Shown: in pieces, positions 1 to 9,513 of the stretch
Layout of the letters: the number at the start of each line of letters is the position of its first letter
How positions within the stretch are numbered: the stretch's first letter is position 1
DNA from: Setoptus koraiensis
Taxonomy: Eukaryota; Arthropoda
DNA: 64,000 bases
Direction: 5' to 3'
NCBI GenBank assembly: GCA_048013815.1
Contig: CM106585.1
Coordinates: forward strand, 5,890,001-5,954,000
The notes under the pieces: model-generated
What the model was told of the DNA's origin: nothing
The model's database searches: none
Seen by the model: only the letters and a program-made list of their open reading frames with translations
Position numbers and translations under genes: made by a program

Positions 1-1696
1 CAAACATTGTATCGCGTTGATAGAAGCACGCGTGTCATCAATAGATCAGCGCAAACGATTACAATCTGAAGAATTAGCTCCACTGTAATTGATCGATCAA
101 CATGCCTCTCGTGCCGGAGGCAGCCCAACTATGTCGGCGCGTCGTTACGTGACTAATCGAATCATTGGATTATCCAATCGGATATTACGTAATCATAATA
201 ATGATAAAAAGTGAAACAAGTTGCTTTATAACACCGTATGCGTAGTCTATGCGGAAGTATCAATGTATGATGCAATGGAGCACTATTGCCGGGGTAGTCA
301 CATAGTTGCGAATGTACTTTTTTGGCTCACTTGAATCAATAATTTTCTTGTATCCAACGAGATTCGTTCCCAGAAACTTCAGGCCGGTTGCTGTTTTTTG
401 CTGTCACTGGCACGGGCACTTTTTCTGTACTCGCCAAGGGGAAGTGCTGTTGTCGTCTGGTTGTGTGTCGTAGTTTGTGAGTCGCTGAATTACACTTACA
501 TGCTACTCACCTGTCAAATAACCACTCGTGTGCTGACAGTAGAGAGAGTGGTGGCGGGTAAAACCAAATAGGGAAAAATTGTTCCTTTTAGCAATGGTGT
601 CAAGACGAGCTAGCCAATATTTATTGCCTGGCTGGACAGAATGTGCGATTTATCGCCGTCATATCTATTTTCTCGGTCGTCGATAGCACTTTGTTTATCT
701 GATGTCAGTCTGGCGTATTTCACGTGTTTGCCTGATGTTTGTCACGACGCCACTTGGTGCAGATATTTTTTGGCGGCCACTGATAAGACGTGATTGCTCG
801 CATGGGCAGTTTAGCAATCACTATTTCAGATCACGATGGAAAAACTGGTCAGACAATCGCCATCGTTTAGTCAATCTCAAATTCACACGTTGCACCGGAG
901 AAAAATAAGTGAAAATTTTGATAAACGCCAGAGAGATTTGGAAGCCAGGCAAGATCCTCGAACAAAAAAGCGTCGCATTATGCGGATAAAAACAAACATT
1001 CGCCGAGACGCCGAGACGCCGAGACGCCGAGATTTGCTGCCGAGATATCGCGCCCAATTCAAATCTGCTCGGAGCGCATGCGCAATAGCGTAACCGAAAA
1101 AGAAGATTTATTTACGCGAACGTCACAGGGGGACGAGTTCGGGGGTGGAGAGGCGTGTATGTTTATTTTGTGCATTCTTTGATTTATTGCGCGCAATAAG
1201 CGCACTCTGTTAGCCGCCTGTTGATGCAGCCGATGACCTCACTCTTTCTGTGGCCAACTGGAATTGTATCAATTTGTTTGTTTTTCATCAATGAATTACC
1301 ATACTATTACTATTATTATCACCAAACAATATCAACTGACCACACAAATATACGCACATTTATAACGGCACCCCTGGGCTGGATTCTCATGCACGGAAAC
1401 ACAGGGCAAGAATATATTATTGAGAGCACAACTGGACAACGACGCAAATTTTAATATCCAACTGGCCTCTTTCTCACAATTATCTCTCCCTAAGCAATTC
1501 CGTCGGCTCAAAACGGACATCGTGCCCGGACAACATTTCTGACTGAGACAGCAGCATATCAATTTGCATATCGCCCCTCTTTGGTGGCTTCTATTCCCAC
1601 CTTTCGACACTACAAACGATCAGTATTAGCAACCAAGCGGCAGCACAAATCCAAAGCCACGTTACACAGCACTCATCACAACAGTACGAGCATCAG
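1..1696. other. Upstream region without supported gene
   Basis: No coding exon can be supported here. The stretch lies upstream of the SOWAH start and probably holds its promoter and 5' leader. Visible structure is limited to a short 9-bp tandem repeat (CGAGACGCC type) near 1009-1032 and a 16-bp palindrome, TTATTGCGCGCAATAA, near 1185-1200. Short open frames in this stretch have no recognisable domain. Confidence 0.5.
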
Positions 1697-1741
1697 ATGG
1701 CCAGCATGAATTATGGGTACGTTAGAATTGGAAACTATTAA
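1697..1741 (+). promoter_or_regulatory. Upstream ORF overlapping the SOWAH start codon
   Basis: An ATG at 1697 opens a 14-codon frame (reads MASMNYGYVRIGNY) that stops at 1741, past the SOWAH ATG at 1713 and in another frame. Overlapping upstream ORFs commonly reduce initiation at the main start. Whether this one is in the mature leader depends on the unknown transcription start. Confidence 0.4.
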
Positions 1742-2690
1742 AAACTATTTATTGAAAATCGGCTACAAGATAGAATATCAATATCTGGTGCACGATTTCA
1801 AACAGTTTCTCTGCAATCCCGACCCGCAGCTTCAAGCACAAATACGCAATCAATTCAAAGATTATGTAAATAGACTGGCAACTGTGTCCATCGAAGATGG
1901 CAAGAAATTCATCATACTTAGGTCCGAGTTTCGGCCACCAAAACCACCGCCCAGACGACACCAAAGCACTAGATCTACTTATGATCAAGTGCCAGCACCT
2001 GTTGAGAAACTAAGAGAAATACACGATCTGGCCAAAAAGAGCCCGGGTAGGGTCAAGGAACATACAATCAAATTGAATTCAATTGCCTCTAATATCGATT
2101 TGAGACATCTAATGCCTAGGAGCAATAGTCAAACCCTCATAATGGCTAAAGAAAACAATTGCAACGGATTCTCTAATGGCACAAACAATAACTCACACTA
2201 TGTCAATCGTGCTATTGTCCAAAGAAGTGCTTCACATTCCATTAGTAGGTCGCGCTCTATCAGCACAACTAAAAAAGATGATAGTGATTCTGGTTCCATG
2301 CAACCACTAGATCCAATCAGGAGAAAATGGATGATTGTGTCATGCAAATGTGATTACAACGGTTTATTGACATTGCTAAGAGAGGATCCTAAATTGGCCT
2401 CATTCAAAGATTTCTCTAATGGTTACACAGCTTTACATTGGGCGGCAAAATTCGGCAATACCGACATCATCAAGTTGATTGCCGGAGCTTATGGAGTCTC
2501 AACAAATATCAGATCACATGGTGGCTATACACCATTGCATTTGGCGACAATGTTCAATAGGGCGGATGTCATGGATCTATTGATCAAAACGTATCATGCT
2601 GATCCAAACGTCCGCGACCACAACGGCAGAAAGCCTATACATTATTTACACGCAACCATTACAAGGCATTCTTTGAAGTTGACATATTGA
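1713..2690 (+). CDS. sowah: SOWAH (sosondowah) family ankyrin-repeat protein
   Basis: A 325-residue open frame. Residues 1-75 match the SOWAH N-terminal domain, with the characteristic run DFKQFLCNPDP, FKDYVNRLATV and EDGKKFIILR. Residues 76-200 are a low-complexity linker rich in Pro, Ser, Asn and Arg. Residues 201-310 hold ankyrin repeats, including GYTALHWAAKFGNTDIIKLI and GYTPLHLATMFNRADVMDLL, then GRKPIHYL, which is where the ankyrin block ends in the family. SOWAH proteins are poorly characterised, probably intracellular scaffold proteins. The start at 1713 is chosen because the N-terminal domain begins immediately after it. No good donor (GT) occurs between 2620 and the stop, so the stop at 2688-2690 looks genuine. 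It overlaps the convergent Nup58 exon by 32 bp. No AATAAA was seen soon after the stop. Confidence 0.85.
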   Translation: MGTLELETIKNYLLKIGYKIEYQYLVHDFKQFLCNPDPQLQAQIRNQFKDYVNRLATVSIEDGKKFIILRSEFRPPKPPPRRHQSTRSTYDQVPAPVEKLREIHDLAKKSPGRVKEHTIKLNSIASNIDLRHLMPRSNSQTLIMAKENNCNGFSNGTNNNSHYVNRAIVQRSASHSISRSRSISTTKKDDSDSGSMQPLDPIRRKWMIVSCKCDYNGLLTLLREDPKLASFKDFSNGYTALHWAAKFGNTDIIKLIAGAYGVSTNIRSHGGYTPLHLATMFNRADVMDLLIKTYHADPNVRDHNGRKPIHYLHATITRHSLKLTY

Positions 2691-3273
2691 TAATTTTTTC
2701 TTGTATTATATAAACTTCTGCTCCTAAAGCTTTTAGTGTTTCATGCTGCTTCCTTAGCATTTGAAATAATTCATCTGTGTCGCGTGGCCTCTTGACATTT
2801 TCCAAGCACATCTGCAGCTCTTTAATTTGTTCGTTATAGCAGGTCATCTTTGCATCAAATTGGGCAGCTAATTCGCTAAAATATTGAGAGGTAGAGGTGT
2901 GAAATTTGAGTACACTGTAAGCCATTTCAGCGTTTCTGACAAGTTTTACAGTTTCATTGCGCAATTGTTGCAGCATTTGAGCATTCCTATGTGAATCGAT
3001 ATCAACTTTCTGTAGTGCGGGCATTAGATTTTCCTCTATTTCTTTCTCAACCTCTAGAATGGGCTTAATCGAGAAACGTTGGTGAGAGTTTTCCTCACGG
3101 AATGCCTTTTGTTCTCTAACATATTTCTTAAATGAATCCACAAGCATGAGCAGATCACTAGGTAATTTCTCCAATTCTCTAACGTTTGACATCATGGACA
3201 TTTGATGCCCCCGTACGTGGTCGGTGTCCCTTGTTGTTAAATTTAATGTGATTTGACTTTTGAGGCAATTGTT
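2659..3273 (-). CDS. Nup58: Nucleoporin p58/p45 (Nup58) C-terminal coiled-coil exon
   Basis: On the minus strand the frame is open from a likely acceptor (TTATTAG, with a branch-like CTGAT upstream) at 3274-3275 down to TAA at 2659-2661, about 204 residues. It matches the helical region of Nup58, a central-channel nucleoporin that pairs with Nup54 and Nup62. Matching segments are FKKYVREQKAFREE, RNETVKLVRNAEMAY, SQYFSELAAQFDAKM and NEQIKELQMCLEN. The first methionine is at 3201, but 24 codons upstream of it are also open, so an upstream exon is expected. The FG-repeat N-terminus normal for the family was not found in the window. A possible donor (GTAATG, 2662 downward) lies over the stop, so the gene could instead continue antisense inside sowah. 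A minus-strand AATAAA near 2362-2367 would serve the unspliced reading. Confidence 0.8.
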   Translation of the reverse strand, partial: NNCLKSQITLNLTTRDTDHVRGHQMSMMSNVRELEKLPSDLLMLVDSFKKYVREQKAFREENSHQRFSIKPILEVEKEIEENLMPALQKVDIDSHRNAQMLQQLRNETVKLVRNAEMAYSVLKFHTSTSQYFSELAAQFDAKMTCYNEQIKELQMCLENVKRPRDTDELFQMLRKQHETLKALGAEVYIIQEKIINMSTSKNAL

Positions 3274-4220
3274 CTAATAAGATCAATCAGTAAATGGGAA
3301 ATGGATATATGGTGTAAATGATATGTCAATGTGATGATACGAGTAAAAGTTGTTGGGGGTTTTATGAAATGATGATACATCTTGTAGCCCGCTCTCGAGC
3401 TTCAACACATGTTCAAATTTGAAAAGCAAGAGAGATCCATTGCGCACGCGCCAATGTCAGTGGCGCTCCTTTCAAATAATTTACAAGTCTCCAACTTGGC
3501 AAGATCACTAGGTGGCGGACATGCTCAAATAGGGGCCCATTTGCGACGACGCGCGAGCTTAAGCTAGCAAAGGTCGAATTTTGTCGGACGCAAGCATGTA
3601 TGAATAATAGAGGGGCCCCCTGTGTGTCATGCACTATATGGAGGCACATATAGATACAGCAAAAGTGTGGGGCTCGAGATTTAGTTGAGTGGTGGCGCAT
3701 GCTCGCGGTGTAGGCCAAATGAAAGAAGAGATCTAGATGCCGTTGCTGGATGTGTATTGCTGGAGCCATGAGCGACTAACAAACCGGCAAATCTATCGTG
3801 GGTTTTTGGCCTCGATCTACTACTATTGGCTTTCATCCTGTGTGTGTAGAAAACTTGTGACGAAACATTCACGTTTTGTCCTCACATCAGCTCACATCGG
3901 GTTTGTTGTGTGTAATATCGCGCGCGAACCCCAAACAAATACTGCTTGTACGTTGAGTGAAATTCACCATCAAAAAGTTGTCGCCCACAATTCCAATCAT
4001 CAGCATCATGAAAAGACAACATTTTTGTTATATGATATGATATCAGCTATATTACACAATGAAGAAACTCACAATGATAATTGTCATCATCAGATGATTC
4101 GGCCCTCAATTAAGTAGCCCCATCAGCGGTGATCTGACAGCGCTGCTCACAGCGTAGTAAAGTGGGGCCCCCACATTATTGTATTGTTCGTGCAAATAAT
4201 TAGTACCGACATCGATTGTT
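3274..4220. other. Non-coding gap between Nup58 and Dscam first exon
   Basis: This stretch separates two genes pointing away from each other, so it may hold a shared or back-to-back promoter and the 5' exon(s) of Nup58. No FG-repeat coding or other recognisable exon is visible on either strand. Two GGGGCCCC palindromes lie at 3612 and 4164. Confidence 0.4.
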
Positions 4221-4488
4221 ATGTTTAGCATGAAGATGATGCCTTCAGCGCGAAGAGTAATAATATTGTGTGAGAAAAGGACACATGGGCGCGCATCATG
4301 GCATCTTTTGTTTGCCTTGTTGATGCTGGCCGAAAGGGCACAAATATTCGAGTGCGACTCACAAAGATCCTCAAGCCATCAAATAGATTATCAATTATCT
4401 TCGTTACCGTCGGAAGCGCCAGAAGTGGCAGCACCCCCGTCATCGAGCGCTCTGAAACGCGCCAAGCGCGACATGTCAGACATTGGAG
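4221..4488 (+). CDS. Dscam: Probable first coding exon (signal peptide) of Dscam-like gene
   Basis: An open frame from ATG 4221 ends at a strong donor (GGAG/GTAAGT) at 4489 in phase 1, the phase of every downstream Dscam exon. The protein has a basic start, then a hydrophobic core (WHLLFALLMLA) suited to a signal peptide with cleavage near ERA/QIF. A Ser/Pro-rich stretch and a basic KRAKRD follow. Nearer methionines (4227, 4233, 4236 or 4298 in another frame) make the exact start uncertain. Assignment to Dscam rests on position, strand, phase and secretory signal. No Ig sequence is in this exon, so it could belong to another gene. Confidence 0.5.
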
Positions 4489-7400
4489 GTAAGTCACTGC
4501 GTAGTAATTGCTGGTCGGTTAGTTTACATTTTGTTTAATTTGCGTCAAGTTGTGTGTCTGTTTGAATGGTGAATCGCAAGTGGGTTTGATATAGAGCTAA
4601 TGTCAGTCAATGTGTTGGAAATCGCATTGTCGAGCCGAGACGCACACTGCCAACGATTGTATTCGAGTGCCAAAAATCACCTGAGTATCGGCTCGTGTTG
4701 CAATTCAAACTACGGCGTTGATTGGCAAGCGACATATTTTGCCTTCGTCCTGTAACTGCGCCGTGTTGGCCCCATACGTCAATTAGCTTTTTCGAGCCAC
4801 GGCTAACAGTATCGCCGCGCGACTTGAGACGGCGGCCACTAGGGGCACTGTCGTTGTTGATGTTCGCGAATTTAAAATGACCATAATCACGCCGGTGCCG
4901 TAACACGACCACATCACCGTTGCGTCACCGTTGCGTCGCCGTTGGGTCGCCGTTGCATCGTATCGAGCGCAGAAAACGTGAAATGAAATCAGGGCAAAAC
5001 ACGGCCAAAGCAACGACGAGAGGTTTTGTAACCAGATTAAGTTTGGGGCCAGCAGAGTGTTGGGCCGTGTGTCTGCTTTTGAGGCACGCACATAGAAGCG
5101 AAGTTGGCGCTGACAAGACGGGGCGCAAATCTAGTTATAAGTCAGTTGGTCAGCCGGCCGGCTTATTGAGCCAGTTGTGCGGACACTCGACCAATTCAAC
5201 GTTGTATGTGTGTAAACTTTGTCGACTTTCTACACAATCCAATAAATGACACACTGAATGTTTGTGCAAACTGGGGGCTCTTTGTGTTGCGTTGCGACAC
5301 AAGTGCATTTACTTTAGCTACTAGTAGTGGCGGCAGTAGTGGCCTGCAAGTGTCTATGCAAAGTTACACAATCTCTCTTGTTGTTGTTGCCGTTGCGTCA
5401 TTCAACGGTTTGACACTTGTCAGCTGACTGGGCTTTGAACGCGCGCGCACACAAACACACACTTTTGGGCCCAAAGTTTGGGCCTCACAGCGAGCAGATA
5501 TCAGCAGTTTGTTGCTGGCCAACAACAAAGTTGACCAACAAACTGCTGTCACAGTTTGTGCTGGCGCTGGCACGAGCTGTGACGCAATCAGCGAGCATGT
5601 GATACAAATGTCAAATGTAAATGAGAGCTCGTGTGTGTTTATCTCTTGCTTGCTGGCTGTTGTGTTGTCCGGTTCACAAGCCATTGAGACTGTCGCTGGT
5701 ATTTGGTTCCTCTATCAAGTATCAATTGTCATTGGTGCGCACTTGCATACGTAATGACTGGCCACTGTTGCGTTGACACACAAAGAGCGCTGCGCACAAA
5801 TCACAATGCCAAGACAATGACCATTGATATCTTTATCTCGCCACAGGCCGCTGCCATTGGCAAGTCTGGCGAGCGAGCCCTCACTATGGCTCAAGTCGGC
5901 TCCATTTGGCCCCAGTCGCCTCAGTCGGCTCCAGTCGGCTCCGGTCGGCGCGCCGGCAGACGTTGAGTAATGATCGCCGGCCACTAGTTATAATAAATAA
6001 TTATAACGCGCACACACACACACAATTATAATGCGTCCGTTACATAACTTGTGACTCACGACACAGCGGGCGCATTATTATGTAATGACAGCATTGCATA
6101 TTTGCATCTTTCAAATGAGATAGCGCGCGAATTCATTGTGCGCACTTTATCATTGTGTGTCGGCCAGCTTGTCCAAGTGTCTTGTTTGGCCATCAATGGT
6201 CACCATTGGTCACCAATGGTCGCTAATGCCAACTTGATGCGACCCAATGGCCGCTGATAACCGTCGAGCAACTTGAGCCAGCCAGCCAGCCAGCCAGCGT
6301 CGAGCTCGACAATGCGCGAGTGAGCGACGAAAGTGGCCAAAATCAAATGAAAATCAGATGAAAATCAAGCGAGAATCAACGCGAGAACCAAACGAGAACC
6401 AAACGAGAACCGAACGAGAATAAACGCGAAAATCAGCCATTAATTGTCGTGCACCGGCCAGCGCGAATCTCATTTCCATTTTGCATTTGGGCGGCACCGC
6501 AAGCGACTTGGCAAGCGAGCTGGCAAGCGAGCGCGATTGTGGGGCGACCTGCGAAACTGAATGGACGCGCCGTGCAAACGCAATTGACACACTCGCCAAC
6601 CAAGATCTCGGCGACCAGAGAATAGACGCATTCTCCGTTTGGGGCCCCGGTCGCCTCACTGGCGTATGTATATAGCGAGGTACATGCATTCGCATATGTT
6701 TACATATAGCATAGAATGGTGTGGCCGTGTACATGTAGCGAGCACATTATACAGACGAGATCAACAAGATAGACTCCATCGTCTATCATGTTGTCTCCAC
6801 TGCCACCTAATAATGCCATTACGTAACCAGCCAGCCAGCCAGCCAGCCAGACGTTGCGTTTTAAGCTTCTTATGTTGCCGTTATAAGTTATAAGTTGTAT
6901 GTTGCTTGCTTGTATTACCGGCGCTCGTGTTACCCGCGCTTGTGTTACTGGCGCTTGTATTACGCGCGCGCGCCGGGGCCCCATTCGGCAATGCGAGCCT
7001 TTGGCGCTCGCTTCTGGCGCTCGTTTCTGGAGCTCGCTTCTCGCACTTGCACTCGTTGCACTTTGGGACGCGCCGGGCAGAATTTTCAAACAAACTCCCA
7101 GAGAGCGGCGCCGCTTGCACGGGACCGACCCGACGAGCCGGCCCCACTGGCACCAGCCAGCGCGGCCGGCAGCTGAGCCGCACCGAATTGAAAGGCGCAC
7201 TGCGCGGCTCGTGTGCAGCGGGCGACGACTCGATAATCGATATGTAAATGATGCAAACAAGACGATGATCAGCGCAAACATAAACTGACGCAAAGTGCAC
7301 CGATTGTTTCCACTCGAGATGTTGTGTTGTTTTGGTCGTCGTCCGCTCTATGGTTCGCCGAACGTCTTGGCGGCGACGCGCACACGCACACACACACTTT

Positions 7401-7821
7401 TGAAGTAACTCAGTGTGCTGGCCGGTGGGGCCCCCCCATTCACTGAATCGGGGGGAATGAGTATGAATCTCGTTGCAAGTCGGCAACGTTCAGTCGGTTT
7501 GTTACGTAACGTGCGCGCCGCACTGCATTAGCCAGTTACATAATAACAACAAGCGCCAGTTATTGTATAACTGTGGCTCGCTGTTGCCGTGATTTGCTGC
7601 CTGAAAACACTGGCATAAAGTTACTCTGTTCAACACAGTGCGTTGGCCTCTATTTCGTGTTTATTTGATTTGTGTGCGCGGCGCGCACAATTATAATAAT
7701 GATTTGTCAACTGCAACGCCCCTACTGGCCGATGCCGCCGACATTGCATTGCGACATTCTATTAGCACTCAACACTGGACGCCGTTGCACGTGCTCAATC
7801 CTCAAGACTGTACGTGCCGGC

Positions 7822-7938
7822 GCGGGTTGAGCCTACCGCGGGTTGAGCCTGCCACGGGTTGAGTTTGCCACGGGTTGAGCCTGCCACGGGTTGAGTTTGC
7901 CACGGGTTGAGCCTGCCACGGGTTGAGCTTGCCACGGG
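7822..7938. repeat. 16-bp minisatellite
   Basis: About seven tandem copies of a unit close to CGGGTTGAGCCTGCCA, with TT/CC variation alternating between copies. Confidence 0.9.
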
Positions 7939-8003
7939 CCCACATGTATCCCGAACGTCCTGCAATCCAAATATGTGTCCCAATGTGTCGAGCTTGCCGA
8001 CAC

Positions 8004-8102
8004 ATTTGGGGATGTTTGCATTTTGGGGACATTTGCGCGTCGGGGATGTTTGCGTTTTGGGGACGTTTGCGCGTCGGGGACGTTTGCGTTTTGGGGATGT
8101 TG
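8004..8102. repeat. Tandem repeat, 16-17 bp half-units
   Basis: Alternating half-units GGGGACGTTTGCGTTTT and GGGGATGTTTGCGCGTC, giving a 33-34 bp period. Confidence 0.85.
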
Positions 8103-8240
8103 GCCTGCGTGGACAGTGCAGGCGAGATACAGCGTTGCGATCATCATTTAGGGGCTCGCCGGCCCCGGAAACGGCGCCGCCGATGATTGATTTGTCCGCT
8201 TTGGTGGGCCCCCCATTTGCATGCGACGGCCGCCTGCGGC

Positions 8241-8280
8241 CCGAACGGGGCCACACGGGGCCGAACGGGGCCGAACGGGG
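8241..8280. repeat. 10-bp tandem repeat
   Basis: Four copies of CCGAACGGGG, one of them varied (CCACACGGGG). Confidence 0.85.
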
Positions 8281-8377
8281 CCAAGCGGCACAAAGAGAAG
8301 CCAGCGACGGTGCGGGCGCCGCGGGACGGGTTGACACGAGCGAGCATAATCATTGATCATTGTGCGCCACTTAATTA

Positions 8378-8425
8378 CCTGGCCACGAGCTTGCACGAGT
8401 TCGCTTGTGCCAGCTCGTGGCCAGG
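8378..8425. repeat. Near-perfect inverted repeat with TTCG loop
   Basis: Arms 8378-8399 and 8404-8425 pair over 22 positions with one mismatch and one G-U pair around a TTCG tetraloop. As RNA this would be a very stable hairpin. Confidence 0.85.
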
Positions 8426-8860
8426 CTTTTGTAGCGCTGTTTGCATGCCTATTACAGGTGAGTAACGGTGTGTGGGGGCGCTGGCGGCGCCGATATTAAC
8501 GAATGTGCTAATGTTTGCATCACGTGCATATCGCACGCGCAATATCGGCGCAGCTCGAAAGCGAGCCAAACCGAGAGGCACGGCTGACACAAGCCGCCGC
8601 TTTTAGCCGGCTAAACAAGCGACAGACAGTGAACAAGTGACACAACATTTGTGAGCAAATGAACAAGTGCAATGAACAACAAAAGCTAAATTAAATAGCG
8701 CCATCACTATTCATCGCGCACGATAAGTAAATCAGTTGCGTAACTGGAGCCGCGCTTAATGATGCGCTATTAGGCACGCTGTGCGCCGCCATTTACCTGT
8801 ACAACTGTTAATAAAACTGTGCCAGATACCGTGTTACATAATAGCGGCGCACACATAGCT

Positions 8861-8917
8861 AACGGGATATATACGGATATATACGGATATATACGGGTAT
8901 ATACGGGTATATACAGG
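8861..8917. repeat. 12-bp tandem repeat
   Basis: About five copies of ATATACGGGTAT or its GGATAT variant. It leads into the longer arrays that follow. Confidence 0.85.
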
Positions 8918-9000
8918 GGGCACATGATGGGCACACATGGGCGCATAACGGGCATATAACGGGCACATAACGGGCCTAAAACGGGCATATAACGGGCACA

Positions 9001-9130
9001 TAACGGGTATACAAGGGGATATAACGGGTATACAAGGGGATATAACGGGTATACAAGGGGATATAACGGGTATACAAGGGGATATAACGGGTATACAAGG
9101 GGATATAACGGGTATACAAGGGGATATAAC
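9001..9130. repeat. 21-bp minisatellite
   Basis: Six near-identical copies of a 21-bp unit that starts TAACGGGTATACAAGGGG, starting at 9001, 9022, 9043, 9064, 9085 and 9106. Flanking DNA from 8935 to 9190 holds degenerate copies. The Tyr-Pro-Leu-rich minus-strand frames here are artefacts of the repeat. Confidence 0.95.
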
Positions 9131-9230
9131 GGGCATATAACGGGTAAACGAGGGCGCGTAACGGGCATATAACGGGTAGACGAGGGGATTGATAACGGGC
9201 ACGTGACGCGGCATAACAGGTATATAAAAA

Positions 9231-9330
9231 CGGGTATATTGAAACGGGTATAATGAAACGGGTATAATGAAACGGGTATAATGAAACGGGTATATTGAAA
9301 CGGGTATATTAAAACGGGTACACTAAAACA
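9231..9330. repeat. 14-bp minisatellite
   Basis: About seven copies of CGGGTATAATGAAA, decaying at the right end. The unit shares CGGGTAT with the neighbouring 12- and 21-bp arrays, suggesting a common origin. Confidence 0.9.
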
Positions 9331-9467
9331 AGTATATTAAGACAGTTATATAATAACAGGTGAATGCAAATGCGCACAATGCCACCCAATGCCAATCGCC
9401 CCAGCGACCATCTCGCTGTCACCTGTGCGCACTGCGACAGTGCGCCAAACTCGCTCGCGCCCCATGC

Positions 9468-9513
9468 CCGCCACTATCAATAATAGCCAGCTAGCCATTA
9501 TTGATAGTGGCGG
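9468..9513. repeat. Perfect 17-bp inverted repeat, 12-nt spacer
   Basis: CCGCCACTATCAATAAT at 9468-9484 and its exact reverse complement at 9497-9513. Confidence 0.95.

Noticed and set aside
6881-7486. Overlapping 190-200 residue minus-strand frames in GC-rich DNA
   Set aside because: Both strands are open in several frames, compositions are biased (Arg, Ala, Ser) and there is no domain. This is typical of GC-driven chance frames.
8187-8457. Open frame ending at a perfect CAG/GTGAGT donor in phase 1, a candidate Dscam Ig1 exon
   Set aside because: The protein has no Ig cysteine-Trp-cysteine pattern and the region includes repeats and a hairpin. Only the donor is convincing.
8770-9214. Minus-strand frames rich in Tyr-Pro-Leu-Val repeats
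   Set aside because: They are translations of the 12- and 21-bp minisatellites. Several frames are equally open and there is no domain or start context.
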